DNA of 64,000 bases from Bog-756 sp963701325 (GCA_963701325.1 OY969604.1:2170001-2234000), one strand, 5' to 3'. Numbered from the stretch's first letter, positions 47,909 through 56,461 are shown. Numbers and translations: made by a program. The notes: generated by a model not told the origin, from the letters alone.

Positions 47909-49030
47909 TCAGAGCGGAAGCGAGAACTCGACCAGCACGGCCTTGGCTGAGTCCGATCCGACCGCGATGCACTTCATATTGTAGGTGCACCCGACCGCGA
48001 GGAGCTGGGTTGTCCCGGGGACCGGAACCGTCACTCCTTGCTTGTTCCCCGTAGTTCCAACGAGGACTCCCTCACCGCCGGAGTTCTGACCGACCGCGAC
48101 GCAGTACGTGCTTCCCTCGCAGGCGACGGCGTTCAAGCCGGTAGCTCCGAGAACGGTCTCGGTGTTGCCGCCGGTGAGCTTGACGATCGGAAGGATGGCA
48201 CCTTTCCCCTTCGTGGTATTGCCAACTGCAACGCAAGAGTCCGAGTTGTCCGAGTGGCATCCCGTGCCATCGAGGCTGTCTATGTTGCTCCCGCCCCATT
48301 GCGCCTCGCCGCTCGACTGGCCGATCTTCTCGCCGATGGCCAAGCCGTATTGGGGAGGAGGCGGATACGGGTTTACCGCCGAGCCGGTGGCGATGCAGTA
48401 GTCCTTCTCGAAACACGAGACCCCGAACATGATGTAGTTGTCGACCGACTGCAACGTCCCGGCCCCGCCGGACTGCACCGGAAAGAGTATTCCACCGAGA
48501 TACGTATCCGAGCCCGCCACCATGCACTCCGAGGCGTGCGTGCAGCCGACCCCGTACAGGTAGTCCTCGTCGGGGGAGCCCAGTAAGCCCGTCCCCAGTA
48601 CGTGGCTAACGGAGCCCGGTGTCCCGCTCGTGATCCGAACGATGATCCCCGCCGTCGTGGTCGGTCCCTCAGGGCTCCTGGTAGGACCGCGACCCACCGC
48701 GAGGCAGTTCGTCGAGTCCGGACAGCTGATCGCACTGAAGGCCGAATCGCTTCCTGCAGCCGAGACGATCTCTGTTCTTCCCGGAGTGCCGTTCGGTATA
48801 CGCAGGACCGCCGCCTCGTCGGACTTCGAACCGACCGCGACGCACAACGTCTCCGAATTGCACGAGACACCGGCCAAACTGACCCCGGAGACGTCCACGA
48901 CCTTGACCGCCCCCGCAGCCGCTGCCGCCGACGCCCCGCTCGACGTCAGAGCGAAACCGATCAACGGCAGCGAGCATGCCAGCGCTCCCAGCATCGAGAG
49001 TCGAGCCTTCGCCTTCCCGAGCCTCTTCAT
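47909..49030 (-). CDS. Secreted protein with seven Cys-pair repeats, predicted beta-propeller
   Basis: The 373-residue protein has a Sec signal peptide (MKRLGKAKARLSMLGALACS, cleavage likely after SGASA). The mature part contains seven copies of a unit with the core [VIAT]-x-C-x(5-7)-C-x-[AV]-x-G: VSCNSETLCVAVG, ISCPDSTNCLAVG, VGCTHASECMVAG, VSCFEKDYCIATG, TGCHSDNSDSCVAVG, VACEGSTYCVAVG and VGCTYNMKCIAVG. Units are about 40-55 residues apart and each is followed by a strand ending in a hydrophobic ILPI/AVL pattern. Seven strand-rich units with one local disulfide each suggest a seven-bladed propeller. No enzymatic motif is visible and the function is unknown. It is monocistronic. Confidence 0.82.
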   Translation of the reverse strand: MKRLGKAKARLSMLGALACSLPLIGFALTSSGASAAAAAGAVKVVDVSGVSLAGVSCNSETLCVAVGSKSDEAAVLRIPNGTPGRTEIVSAAGSDSAFSAISCPDSTNCLAVGRGPTRSPEGPTTTAGIIVRITSGTPGSVSHVLGTGLLGSPDEDYLYGVGCTHASECMVAGSDTYLGGILFPVQSGGAGTLQSVDNYIMFGVSCFEKDYCIATGSAVNPYPPPPQYGLAIGEKIGQSSGEAQWGGSNIDSLDGTGCHSDNSDSCVAVGNTTKGKGAILPIVKLTGGNTETVLGATGLNAVACEGSTYCVAVGQNSGGEGVLVGTTGNKQGVTVPVPGTTQLLAVGCTYNMKCIAVGSDSAKAVLVEFSLPL

Positions 49031-49361
49031 CGCTCCCCCTTTTGCATTACTCCCAGGTAGCTCTGGTGTCGGGCCCGCACACCGCGACCTTGATCTGAGT
49101 ACCTTGGGGTAACGGTCACAGGTTAGACCTCATTGATTGGCGACTCCCGGCGGAGTGAGTCATCGTCGTCAGTCTGAGGTGGGGAAGCGTCGGCTCGATG
49201 CTGAGCTGCCCTGCAGCCCCTGGTCACGGCGTGAACAAGCCCCCGATCCCATCGAGCAACTTTCAGGGTCTGCGGACGAAAGGCGGGTGCAGTTCCTCGA
49301 CCCCGCCCTCGAGGGGGATTCCTGTGGGTTATAGGGGACCGGCACTGTCTGACCCTGTCGG
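49031..49361. other. Non-coding gap between secreted-protein and CoA-transferase genes
   Basis: About 330 bases without a credible gene on either strand. It should contain the promoter of the secreted protein on the minus strand. The only clear structures are a short GC hairpin (CCCTCGAGGGGG near 49307) and CTGACC-CTGTC-GGTCAG at 49349-49365, which overlaps the stop of the next minus-strand gene. Confidence 0.4.
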
Positions 49362-51764
49362 TCAGAGGCCGAGCGGACGTTCACCGATCACGCCCGACGC
49401 TTGCAGGTCGGCGATCTCGTCATCCGCGAGTCCGAGCAACCCGGAGAGCACCTCCACGTTGTGCTGCCCGAGCAGCGGCGCCGGAGATCGGTACCAGCCC
49501 GCTGGACTGCCCGAGAGGCGCATGGGCCATCCTGGGTAGCGGTGCTCTCCGACGACGGGATGGACGACCGATTCCCAGAAGTCGCGGGCCTGCATCTGAG
49601 GGTCCTCGTCGATGGCATAGGCCGGGACGACCGGCTGAGCCACGGCTTCCCCGAGCACGTCGAGGGCGGCGCTGAGCGCTCGAACCGCGCACCATCCTCC
49701 GATCGCTTGGTCGATCCGATCGTGTGCTGCGGACCGCCGAGCAACGGTTGCAAGCTTCGGGTCGGCTGCCCACGCCGGGAAGCCGATGGCCTCGCACAGT
49801 GCCTTCCACTGCTCCTCGGTGGTCACCGACAGTGCGAGCCACTCATCGGTACCGGCGCACGCGTACACGCCCTGGGGCACAGCCTGCACGCAACGATTTC
49901 CCCGACGGGTCATCAGCTCGCCGTAGGCTTCGAACTCGAGGATCTGCTCGGCGGAGACGTTCACGGCCAGGTCAATCATCGGCACCTCGACGTGCTGGCC
50001 GCGGCCCGTCCTCTGCCGCTCCTCCAATGCCGCGAGGACTGCGAACGCCCCATGGACGCCCGCGAGCGGGTCGCACAGGCCGGGGGCCATGGGCGCCCCG
50101 TCCTGATAACCGGTGACGAAGGCCATGCCGGAGGCCTGCTCCATGGTGGTCGCGAAACCGGGCCGGTCGCGCCAGGGTCCCTCCAAGCCCCACCCCGGCA
50201 TGCTCACCATCACCACATCGGGTCGGACCTCCCGAATGGCGTCGTAGGTGAGCGCGAAATTCTCCATGACCCGGGGTGTGAAGTTCTCGACGACGACGTC
50301 TGATCGGGCGACTAGCTGGAGGAACAGGCCCCGGCCGCGCTCATCGCCGAGGTTGAGCGTGATACCGCGCTTGTTGAGGTTCGCCGAGAGGAAGAGGTAC
50401 CCCTGCTCCCACCACTGTTCGGTCTTCGGGGAAACCCCGACGTTGAATCGCATCGAGTCTGGGCGCTGGACGGATTCGACTTTGATCACGTCCGCGCCGA
50501 TCGCGGCGAGGTACTGAGTCGCGCAAGGACCGGCCCAGAACGCGGTGACATCGAGCACCCTGACGCCGTCGAGCGGAAGGCACCCCTCTTCCGCGGAACG
50601 TCGTCGCTGCAACACAGTGCGATCCGAACCGAAGGGCGTCGCTGCGTGCTTGCCCACCTTTGGAGCGGCTGCCACCGGACGAGGCTCGGTCGCCGTGCTG
50701 AGGAACGGCGGACGCGGATGCGAGAACCCGCCTCGAGGGTTGCCGGTGAAGAGCCCGCGATCGATCAGCGGCTCGAATCTCGGCAGGGTAGCGCCATTGA
50801 GGACTGGCGCCGCCGGCACGCGGAACAGTGCTGCCCGTTCGACGATCTCTCCAACCTGGTGCTGCTCGGTCCAGCCGTGGATGACGGGGCGCAGCTCGGC
50901 CTCGCGGGCAATGCGCGAGCGAGGACTGTCGAGGCGGCCGTCGTCGATGAGGTCAGGGCGATCGATCATCGCCACGAAGTCGTGCCACTGCTGCGCGGTG
51001 AGGGTCGTCAGCCCGACAAAGCCGTCCTTGCAGGGTTCGATACCCGGAACCATTTCGACCGTCGCCCGACGGCGGATGCCCCCGGGAAGAGAAGCCGCCA
51101 CCGATGGGTAACACATGAGCGTCACTGCGAGCGCTTCGAGGGTCGAGACATCGACCAGCTCGCCGTCGCCTGTGCGATCGAGGCGGGCACGCGCCGCCAG
51201 AGCACCCGCTGCGCCGTAGGCGCCGGCGATCCATTCCCCGAGCCCACCACCGACGGCCAGCGGCTCACGACGCCACGAACCATGGTTGTGCAACGACCCG
51301 GACATTGCCTGGAGGAGGAAGTCGTTCGCCGAGTCTCCGCTCCGCGGTCCCGTGAGGCCAAAGGGCGTGAGCGAGATCACGGTGAGCTCGTGGTTCACCT
51401 CATGGACATCGTCGAAGCGAAGACCTTTGGCATCCAATTGGTCCGCTGGCATGGTGGTCACCGCGATGTCGCTGGCCGCCAGCAGTTCGATCACCCGGTC
51501 CTGACCGGCGGAGTCGTCGAGGTCAGCGACGACGCTCCGCTGCCCCGCCGCGAGGAATCGGAACAGAACGCCGTCCTGGTCGCCATCTCGACCCAGCGAC
51601 CCCGTTCGGGACCAGCGCCGCAGCGGATGGCCCGAGGGGGGCTCCACCTTCAGGACCTCGGCGCCGGCATCGCAGAGCAGCTTCGTGCAGTACGACCCCG
51701 CCAGATCATCGGAGAGGTCGAGCACCCGCACTCCGGAAAGTGAGTTCAGCGGACCCCCGGTCAC
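49362..51764 (-). CDS. Tandem-domain CaiB/BaiF (family III) CoA-transferase
   Basis: The 800-residue protein is built from two family III CoA-transferase units in tandem. Domain 1 (about 1-390) has SGVRVLDLSDDLAGSYCTKL, GAEVLKVEPPSGHPLRRW and NDFLLQAMSGSL. Domain 2 (about 405-800) has DGVRVLDVTAFWAGPCATQYL, GADVIKVESVQRPDSMRF and VPMIDLAVNVSAEQILEFEA. In domain 2 the catalytic-aspartate segment reads LCDPLAGVHGAFAVLAAL. The aligned segment of domain 1 reads LGEWIAGAYGAAGALAA, with Glu in place of Asp, so domain 1 may be structural. Such enzymes move CoA between carboxylic acids. Divergent from a Rieske oxygenase gene, it probably activates the same substrate. Start GTG 51764. Confidence 0.88.
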   Translation of the reverse strand: MTGGPLNSLSGVRVLDLSDDLAGSYCTKLLCDAGAEVLKVEPPSGHPLRRWSRTGSLGRDGDQDGVLFRFLAAGQRSVVADLDDSAGQDRVIELLAASDIAVTTMPADQLDAKGLRFDDVHEVNHELTVISLTPFGLTGPRSGDSANDFLLQAMSGSLHNHGSWRREPLAVGGGLGEWIAGAYGAAGALAARARLDRTGDGELVDVSTLEALAVTLMCYPSVAASLPGGIRRRATVEMVPGIEPCKDGFVGLTTLTAQQWHDFVAMIDRPDLIDDGRLDSPRSRIAREAELRPVIHGWTEQHQVGEIVERAALFRVPAAPVLNGATLPRFEPLIDRGLFTGNPRGGFSHPRPPFLSTATEPRPVAAAPKVGKHAATPFGSDRTVLQRRRSAEEGCLPLDGVRVLDVTAFWAGPCATQYLAAIGADVIKVESVQRPDSMRFNVGVSPKTEQWWEQGYLFLSANLNKRGITLNLGDERGRGLFLQLVARSDVVVENFTPRVMENFALTYDAIREVRPDVVMVSMPGWGLEGPWRDRPGFATTMEQASGMAFVTGYQDGAPMAPGLCDPLAGVHGAFAVLAALEERQRTGRGQHVEVPMIDLAVNVSAEQILEFEAYGELMTRRGNRCVQAVPQGVYACAGTDEWLALSVTTEEQWKALCEAIGFPAWAADPKLATVARRSAAHDRIDQAIGGWCAVRALSAALDVLGEAVAQPVVPAYAIDEDPQMQARDFWESVVHPVVGEHRYPGWPMRLSGSPAGWYRSPAPLLGQHNVEVLSGLLGLADDEIADLQASGVIGERPLGL

Positions 51765-51901
51765 TCGCACAGGGTAACGGACCAACCGTCTCGGGCTACT
51801 GAGCTCCAAACGGCATGAGACGGTGTGACTCGTTATTCTGTCCTCGGCGTGCCGCGCCAGGTGGCCTCGGTCGGGGGCCCACGATCCGAGGGGGACGCGA
51901 C

Positions 51902-53227
51902 ATGACGGCCTCGATCGACGACGGACACGCATTGCGCCAAGCCGGCGGCATGGTGGTGGTCCCCGGCGCTCGCTACACGTCTCAGGAATTCTTCGACCTC
52001 GAGATGGAGCGCCTCTGGCCCCGGGTCTGGCAGGTGGCGTGCCGGGAAGAGGAGATCCCCGACTCCGGCGATTTCCTCGAGTACACGATCGGCGACCAGT
52101 CGATCCTGGTCGTCCGCACCGCGGATGACGACATCAGAGCCTTCTTCAACGCCTGCCCACACCGAGGCACGCGGCTCGCGTCGGGCGTGGGGAGCTTCGC
52201 CACCTCCCAGATCCGGTGTCGCTACCACGGGTGGCGCTGGAGCTTCGAAGGCGAGATCGCCGAAGTAGTGGACCGCCACGAATTCCCGGACACGATGACC
52301 GACGATCTCGTCTGTCTCGGCGAGGTGCAGGTCGGCCGATGGGGAGGGTTCGTCTTCGTGAACATGGACCCCGACTGCGAGCCCTTCGACTCGTTCCTCG
52401 GCACCATCCCTGAGCTCTTCACCTCCTACCGGTTCCACAGGCTGCGCTTCCGCTCGTATCGGACGATCGTCTTCGAGTGCAATTGGAAGATCGCAGTGGA
52501 CGCCTTCAACGAGGGGTACCACCCCCAGGCTCTCCACCCACAGATGCTCTCCTGGTTCAACGACACACTGTTCACGTATGAGCAGCTGGGCCAGCACAGC
52601 CGCTACTACGTGCCCGAGGAGCGCCAGCGCGAAGCCGGTCCGAGCCCGCGCCTGGGCATCAGGCGGGAGGACGTCGACCCGGCAGAGGTGCTCGCCGAGC
52701 GGGTCGACGCCGTCGCCGGTCTCTTCCCGCGTGAGGATCAGGCTGTCCTCGAAGATCTCAAGAAGAACGGCCCTCCTCCCGGCAAGACGATCGGAAAGGT
52801 GTTCGATGAGCTCCGACTCAACGCCATGCGCCGCAGCGGAATGGACGTCGAGGGCCTGACAGACAAGGACCTCCGCGGATCGGGGACCATTCACCTCTTC
52901 CCGAATTTCCTCGGGCCCATCACCCACGGCAACGCCACGCTCTACCGCGCCAGGCCGAACGGCCTCGACCGCGACAGCACGTTGCTCGACTACTGGGCCC
53001 TCGAGTGGGTGCCGCCGGACGCCGACCCAAAGCCGATCGAACGCAAGCTCTACGAGGACTGGTCCACAAAGGACTGGGGCCTCATCAACAACCAGGACTT
53101 CGGGAACCTGGTCGAGGCCGCCAGGGGCATGAAGTCCCGCGGCTACCGCGGGGCGCTGTTCAACCCGGTGCAGGAAGCCAACCTCATCCACCACCACCGC
53201 GTGATCGATCAGTACATCTCGACCTGA
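51902..53227 (+). CDS. Rieske-type ring-hydroxylating oxygenase, alpha subunit
   Basis: The 441-residue terminal oxygenase has a 2Fe-2S Rieske centre in FFNACPHRGTRLASG and IRCRYHGWRWSFEG (C-x-H...C-x2-H). The mononuclear iron site is in WKIAVDAFNEGYHPQALHP with the two histidines. The C-terminal catalytic domain contains GTIHLFPNFLGPITHGNATL. ATG 51902 has a GGGGGA ribosome site. No beta subunit follows. The 2Fe-2S ferredoxin gene 0.4 kb away could be its electron donor, but no reductase gene is visible. The substrate is unknown; the acyl-CoA neighbours suggest a carboxylic or aromatic acid. Confidence 0.9.
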   Translation: MTASIDDGHALRQAGGMVVVPGARYTSQEFFDLEMERLWPRVWQVACREEEIPDSGDFLEYTIGDQSILVVRTADDDIRAFFNACPHRGTRLASGVGSFATSQIRCRYHGWRWSFEGEIAEVVDRHEFPDTMTDDLVCLGEVQVGRWGGFVFVNMDPDCEPFDSFLGTIPELFTSYRFHRLRFRSYRTIVFECNWKIAVDAFNEGYHPQALHPQMLSWFNDTLFTYEQLGQHSRYYVPEERQREAGPSPRLGIRREDVDPAEVLAERVDAVAGLFPREDQAVLEDLKKNGPPPGKTIGKVFDELRLNAMRRSGMDVEGLTDKDLRGSGTIHLFPNFLGPITHGNATLYRARPNGLDRDSTLLDYWALEWVPPDADPKPIERKLYEDWSTKDWGLINNQDFGNLVEAARGMKSRGYRGALFNPVQEANLIHHHRVIDQYIST

Positions 53228-53282
53228 GACGTCGCGGCAGGGCGCGTGACGAAGGTGCCCATACCGCGGTCGTAGAGTCGGC

Positions 53283-53641
53283 GAGCCAGCCGACACCGGT
53301 GACCTGCGCAAAGACCTGCTCACCGTCTTCGAACCCCTGGCCGAGCTGTGATACGGCGGCGATCGACTTGCGCTCCTCGCGCCGACATTCATCGCCGAGG
53401 CCGCGCACGACCGGAGATGCGAACGTTCCTAGCTGACAACGTCGTGCGTCGCCGGTACGGTGCGGTCGTGGCCGTGCGTCGGGCACGCCAACGCGGAGAA
53501 CTGCGTCCGGGTGTCAACATCAACCTCACCGTCGAGATGACCGCCGGTGCCCTGTCCGACCGCGCGTGCTTCCTCGGGAAGCCCGTCACCTCCGCCTACG
53601 TCCGGAGCCTCATCGACCAGGCCATCGCCGGAGTGTCGGCC
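53283..53641 (+). pseudogene. Relic of a TetR-family regulator (C-terminal domain only)
   Basis: Across two frames the translation reads DTGDLRKDLLTVFEPLAEL, a TGA (53349-53351), YGGDRLALLAPTFIAEAAHD, then after a frame change MRTFLADNVVRRR, RARQRGELRPGVNINL and SDRACFLGKPVTSAYVRSLI. This is the typical order of a TetR C-terminal ligand domain (D-T-G-x-L-R-x-D-L... E-A-A-x-D... R-G-E-L-R-P). The N-terminal helix-turn-helix is missing, and the sequence starts right after the Rieske gene. It is clearly decayed: one stop, one frameshift and no start. Confidence 0.7.
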
Positions 53642-53650
53642 GAACGCTGT

Positions 53651-53980
53651 TCATGGCGCTGGCCTGACGCCGCGCTTGGTCACCACCGTGTCGCCAACGG
53701 GCCGCGCCTGGCACGCGAGCCGGATCTTCTTGCCGGCGTAAAAGGAGCGGCCCTCGAAGAGCGTCAACCCCTTGAGTTCGAGAGACCCGGGCGGCTCGAA
53801 CGCATCGTCGTCGTCGACTTCGATCCAGCAGACCGTGCACTCGGCATGCCCGTGACAGATGGTCGGCCAGTAGTACCCGAGCCGTTCTGCGGCCCGCATC
53901 AGTTGCTCGCCGTAGCGCACAGTGATCTGCACGTTCGACGGCTCGACGCGCACGGTCACAACCGGTTGCTGGTCCGTCAT
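53651..53980 (-). CDS. 2Fe-2S ferredoxin
   Basis: The 109-residue electron carrier of the plant/adrenodoxin-like fold has MTDQQPVVTVRVEPSNVQIT, GEQLMRAAERLGYYWPTICH, then cysteines spaced C-x5-C-x2-C (CHGHAECTVC) and a fourth in IRLACQARPVGDTVV. The acidic DDDDAFEPPG stretch could contact a partner oxygenase. The ATG at 53980 is on the strand opposite to the Rieske gene, so it is not in its operon, but the location suggests that it serves it. Confidence 0.88.
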   Translation of the reverse strand: MTDQQPVVTVRVEPSNVQITVRYGEQLMRAAERLGYYWPTICHGHAECTVCWIEVDDDDAFEPPGSLELKGLTLFEGRSFYAGKKIRLACQARPVGDTVVTKRGVRPAP

Positions 53981-54232
53981 GGACCGGCGACTTGCCCGTC
54001 AGTCCCCCAGTGCACGACCCGATAGAGGCTCATCTCCCTCCCTTGGCAGGACCTCGACGTCGATTGGGAGCGCGCCGACGGGTGGAGACCGCTCGACGTG
54101 AGACGCCGTGACTCACAATATGCGGAAATGCCAGGGCACCCCGTCGACGCCTAACGTCGCAGAGCGATGACATGCTTCACGCAAGCCCCCGTCGATCAGC
54201 GTCTTGTCCTTCCAGGACGGACCCGGTAATCC

Positions 54233-55036
54233 GTGTCCGTCCACTACGAGCTCGACGATCGGCATGTCGTACGCATCGTCATCGACCGACCCGAACGGCG
54301 CAATGCGCTCGACCTCGTCCACTTCGCAGACTTGGCGGCGGCGTGGAAACGATTCGACGCGGATCCCTCCGCGTGGGTCGCGATCGTCACCGGCGTCCCG
54401 GGATCCTTCTGCTCCGGTGCCGATCTCCGAGACTTTCTCCCTCTCGCCCAACAGCTCGCTGCCGAGGGCCGTACCGAGCACCAGGGCATCCCGATGTCAG
54501 TGGGTACCGATGGTGTGCTCCTGACCCTCGACGTCTACAAACCGATCATTGCCGCCGTCGACGGACCGTGCCTGGCGGGCGGCATGGACCTCCTCGGAGG
54601 GACAGACATTCGCCTCGCCACACCCGCGGCCACGTTCGGGCTCCCGGAACCCAGGCGCGGCTTGATGGCCGATGGCGGCACCACCGCCCGCCTTCCCCGA
54701 CAGATCGGTTGGCCTGCTGCAATGGAGCTTCTGTTGACCGGCCGCACCGTCACCGCGGAGCGCGCCCTGCACCTTGGGCTCCTCAACGAGATCGTGGCCG
54801 CCGATGAGCTCGCAGACCGAGCAACCGCGTGGGCAAACGAGATCGCGGCCAACGCGCCACTGGCCGTTCAGGCAACCAAAGAAGCCGTACTGAAAGGCCT
54901 CTCCGCACAGAACGGGCTCGCCGGTGCGTACGAGGTCGAGGCCCGGATCGGACGCCGCCTCCTCGCCACAGCGGACGTCACTGAAGGGCTCAACGCCTTC
55001 ATCGAGAAGCGAGCGCCGCTCTGGCGAGGACGGTGA
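54233..55036 (+). CDS. Enoyl-CoA hydratase/isomerase family protein
   Basis: The 267-residue crotonase-fold enzyme acts on acyl-CoA thioesters. It has VVRIVIDRPERRNALDLVHF, the first oxyanion-hole segment GSFCSGADLRDFL and the second segment VDGPCLAGGMDLLGGTDIRL. FGLPEPRRGLMADGG holds one acidic catalytic position, with Asp at the usual Glu144 position of hydratases (GGMDLL), so the exact reaction (hydratase, isomerase or hydrolase) is open. Start GTG 54233. It completes the acyl-CoA/oxygenase patch and would act on CoA esters made by the CoA-transferase. Confidence 0.9.
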   Translation: MSVHYELDDRHVVRIVIDRPERRNALDLVHFADLAAAWKRFDADPSAWVAIVTGVPGSFCSGADLRDFLPLAQQLAAEGRTEHQGIPMSVGTDGVLLTLDVYKPIIAAVDGPCLAGGMDLLGGTDIRLATPAATFGLPEPRRGLMADGGTTARLPRQIGWPAAMELLLTGRTVTAERALHLGLLNEIVAADELADRATAWANEIAANAPLAVQATKEAVLKGLSAQNGLAGAYEVEARIGRRLLATADVTEGLNAFIEKRAPLWRGR

Positions 55037-55063
55037 CGACGCATGCCCTAGTACCGTAAAAGG

Positions 55064-55123
55064 GCCAGTCGCCGTGTCCGGAGCAAGGCGGCGGAACCTA
55101 TCTCAACGGACACGGCGACTGGC
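55064..55123. repeat. 17-bp perfect inverted repeat with 26-base loop
   Basis: GCCAGTCGCCGTGTCCG (55064-55080) and its exact complement CGGACACGGCGACTGGC (55107-55123) face each other around a 26-base loop. A second small hairpin GCTTG-CTA-CAAGC follows at 55124-55136. The element lies between the convergent 3' ends of the enoyl-CoA hydratase and a small HTH gene. It could be a bidirectional terminator, the footprint of an excised mobile element or a recombination site. Confidence 0.6.
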
Positions 55124-55152
55124 GCTTGCTACAAGCATACCGTCAACCCGGA

Positions 55153-55178
55153 TTGCATGCAACCTGAATTGCATGCAA
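55153..55178. repeat. Two direct copies of the palindrome TTGCATGCAA
   Basis: TTGCATGCAA occurs at 55153-55162 and 55169-55178, embedded in a 13-bp direct repeat ATTGCATGCAACC (55152-55164 and 55168-55180) with 16-bp centre-to-centre spacing. Twin palindromes at about 1.5 helical turns resemble an operator, yet they sit at the 3' end of the HTH gene. Confidence 0.5.
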
Positions 55179-55189
55179 CCCAAGTTGCC

Positions 55190-55542
55190 CTACGTTTCTC
55201 CACGGGCCTCTTTGGCGTATCGAGATGCCATCTGCCGGGAGAACCCCAAATTCGACCCAGCTCATTGATCGAGAGCCCGTGGTCCAGGGCGGACCTGAAT
55301 GATGCAACCCGTGATTCGCGTCGACGCTGCTCGAGCAGGAAGAGGGCATCGCGGAGATCCTCTTGATCCTCGCTCACATGCGCCTCCTTGACTGCTCCGG
55401 CGTAGTCGAGCGCGGGCTCGCGAACACTGATCGCTCGCCGGAGAACTTCTTCACGGTGCTCAAGCACCAGGCGTAGCGCTTGCATCGCTTCGATGACCCG
55501 CTCCACACTGCGAATGGCCTCTTTGTCATTCTCCGACAGCAC
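55190..55542 (-). CDS. Small protein with C-terminal helix-turn-helix, frameshifted
   Basis: The N-terminal part is helical (SVERVIEAMQALRLVLEHRE, DLRDALFLLEQRRRESRVAS). It then runs SALDHGLSINELGRIWG, and in the next frame FSRQMASRYAKEARGET followed by a stop at 55190. Together these give a helix-turn-helix of the L-S-x-x-E-L-G-R-x-x-G-x-S-R-Q-x-x-x-R-Y type. One G is missing in a C/G run at 55244-55247; restoring it gives about 117 residues. Without it the frame runs on into repeat sequence to 55129. It may be a small DNA-binding regulator. Its target is unknown and no partner toxin is seen. Confidence 0.65.
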
Positions 55543-55639
55543 GCCAGACCCCTCATCACCCAGATGCGATCAACGGCAACGGCCCTTGATTGTAGAACCA
55601 TTCACCTGAATCGACTTGGTCCGCGTGGAGACCGGCCGG

Positions 55640-56461
55640 TCAGCTGGGACGGGGTGGCGGAGTGAAGCCAGGGTCCGCCTCGAAGAACTGGCGGGCGAGC
55701 GCCTCGAGCCCGGCGGCGAAGAGGGTCCACTCCTGCTCCTCGCCGTCGGGTCCGGTCGGCCGGGTGACCCACTCGATGTGGCCGTTGACCCGCTGACGCA
55801 ACGAGAACCCTTCGTTGAGCGCGGTCACGACCATCACGAAGTGGTCGATCGTCCACGGCTGGCGGATGCGTAGCCCGAGGAGCGCAGCCAGGCCCGCGTA
55901 GGCCTCCCCCCAGAACTTGTCTACCGTCCCGTATGCGCTTCGGAGCGCGTCCTGGATCCGCCTGCGCTCGTCGGGGAGTGCGGTCGCCGTCGCCATGGCC
56001 ATCACGCTGATCCACAGGGAGAAGCTGGTCGAGTCTGCGATTGCGGTGTTGCTGGCCTCGCCACCGACCCGGCACACCTCCCCCAACGCGTAGTCACGCG
56101 CCTCAGGGGTCGAGAGGTCGAGATGCCGGAACAGGTCGAGGAGAGCGTGCACGGTTCGCTCCGCCTCGGGCCGTTGCTCGTCGTGGGCGATGGCAACCAG
56201 GACATCGGTCTGGAATTCCGCCTGGTTCTCCCAGACCCGCCTGATGACCGAGGCGTTGGTGACCCGGACGCCGGTCTGCTTTTCGACACGGTCGAAGACC
56301 CGCTTGAAGGTGAGGTTGGTGGAGTCGGTGTCGAGTCCCTCCTCGAGGAGGATCTCGCGTCCGGCCTCGAGCAGGGTGGCCCGTAGCTCCCCCCGGGTCA
56401 GCTGCACCCGGCGCGGCGCGCCCACCCCTGCATTTGACTGCACACCTCCATCGTACGGCAT
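55640..56461 (-). CDS. TetR/AcrR-family transcriptional regulator
   Basis: The protein is about 273 residues from ATG 56461 (an earlier start gives 287). The N-terminal DNA-binding part reads LTRGELRATLLEAGREILLE, EGLDTDSTNLTFKRVFDRVE, TNASVIRRVWENQAEFQTDV, an untypically long TetR helix-turn-helix with an insert. A helical ligand domain follows (LDLFRHLDLSTPEARDYAL, FVMVVTALNEGFSLRQRVNG). It ends in a Pro-rich tail. The neighbours (acyl-CoA genes left, degV right) suggest a lipid-related ligand, without proof. Confidence 0.83.
   Translation of the reverse strand: MPYDGGVQSNAGVGAPRRVQLTRGELRATLLEAGREILLEEGLDTDSTNLTFKRVFDRVEKQTGVRVTNASVIRRVWENQAEFQTDVLVAIAHDEQRPEAERTVHALLDLFRHLDLSTPEARDYALGEVCRVGGEASNTAIADSTSFSLWISVMAMATATALPDERRRIQDALRSAYGTVDKFWGEAYAGLAALLGLRIRQPWTIDHFVMVVTALNEGFSLRQRVNGHIEWVTRPTGPDGEEQEWTLFAAGLEALARQFFEADPGFTPPPRPS

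Noticed and set aside
49349..49365. CTGACC-CTGTC-GGTCAG hairpin as terminator of the CoA-transferase gene
   Set aside because: Half of the stem lies inside the coding region and the stem is only 6 bp with no T tract, so it is not listed as a terminator.
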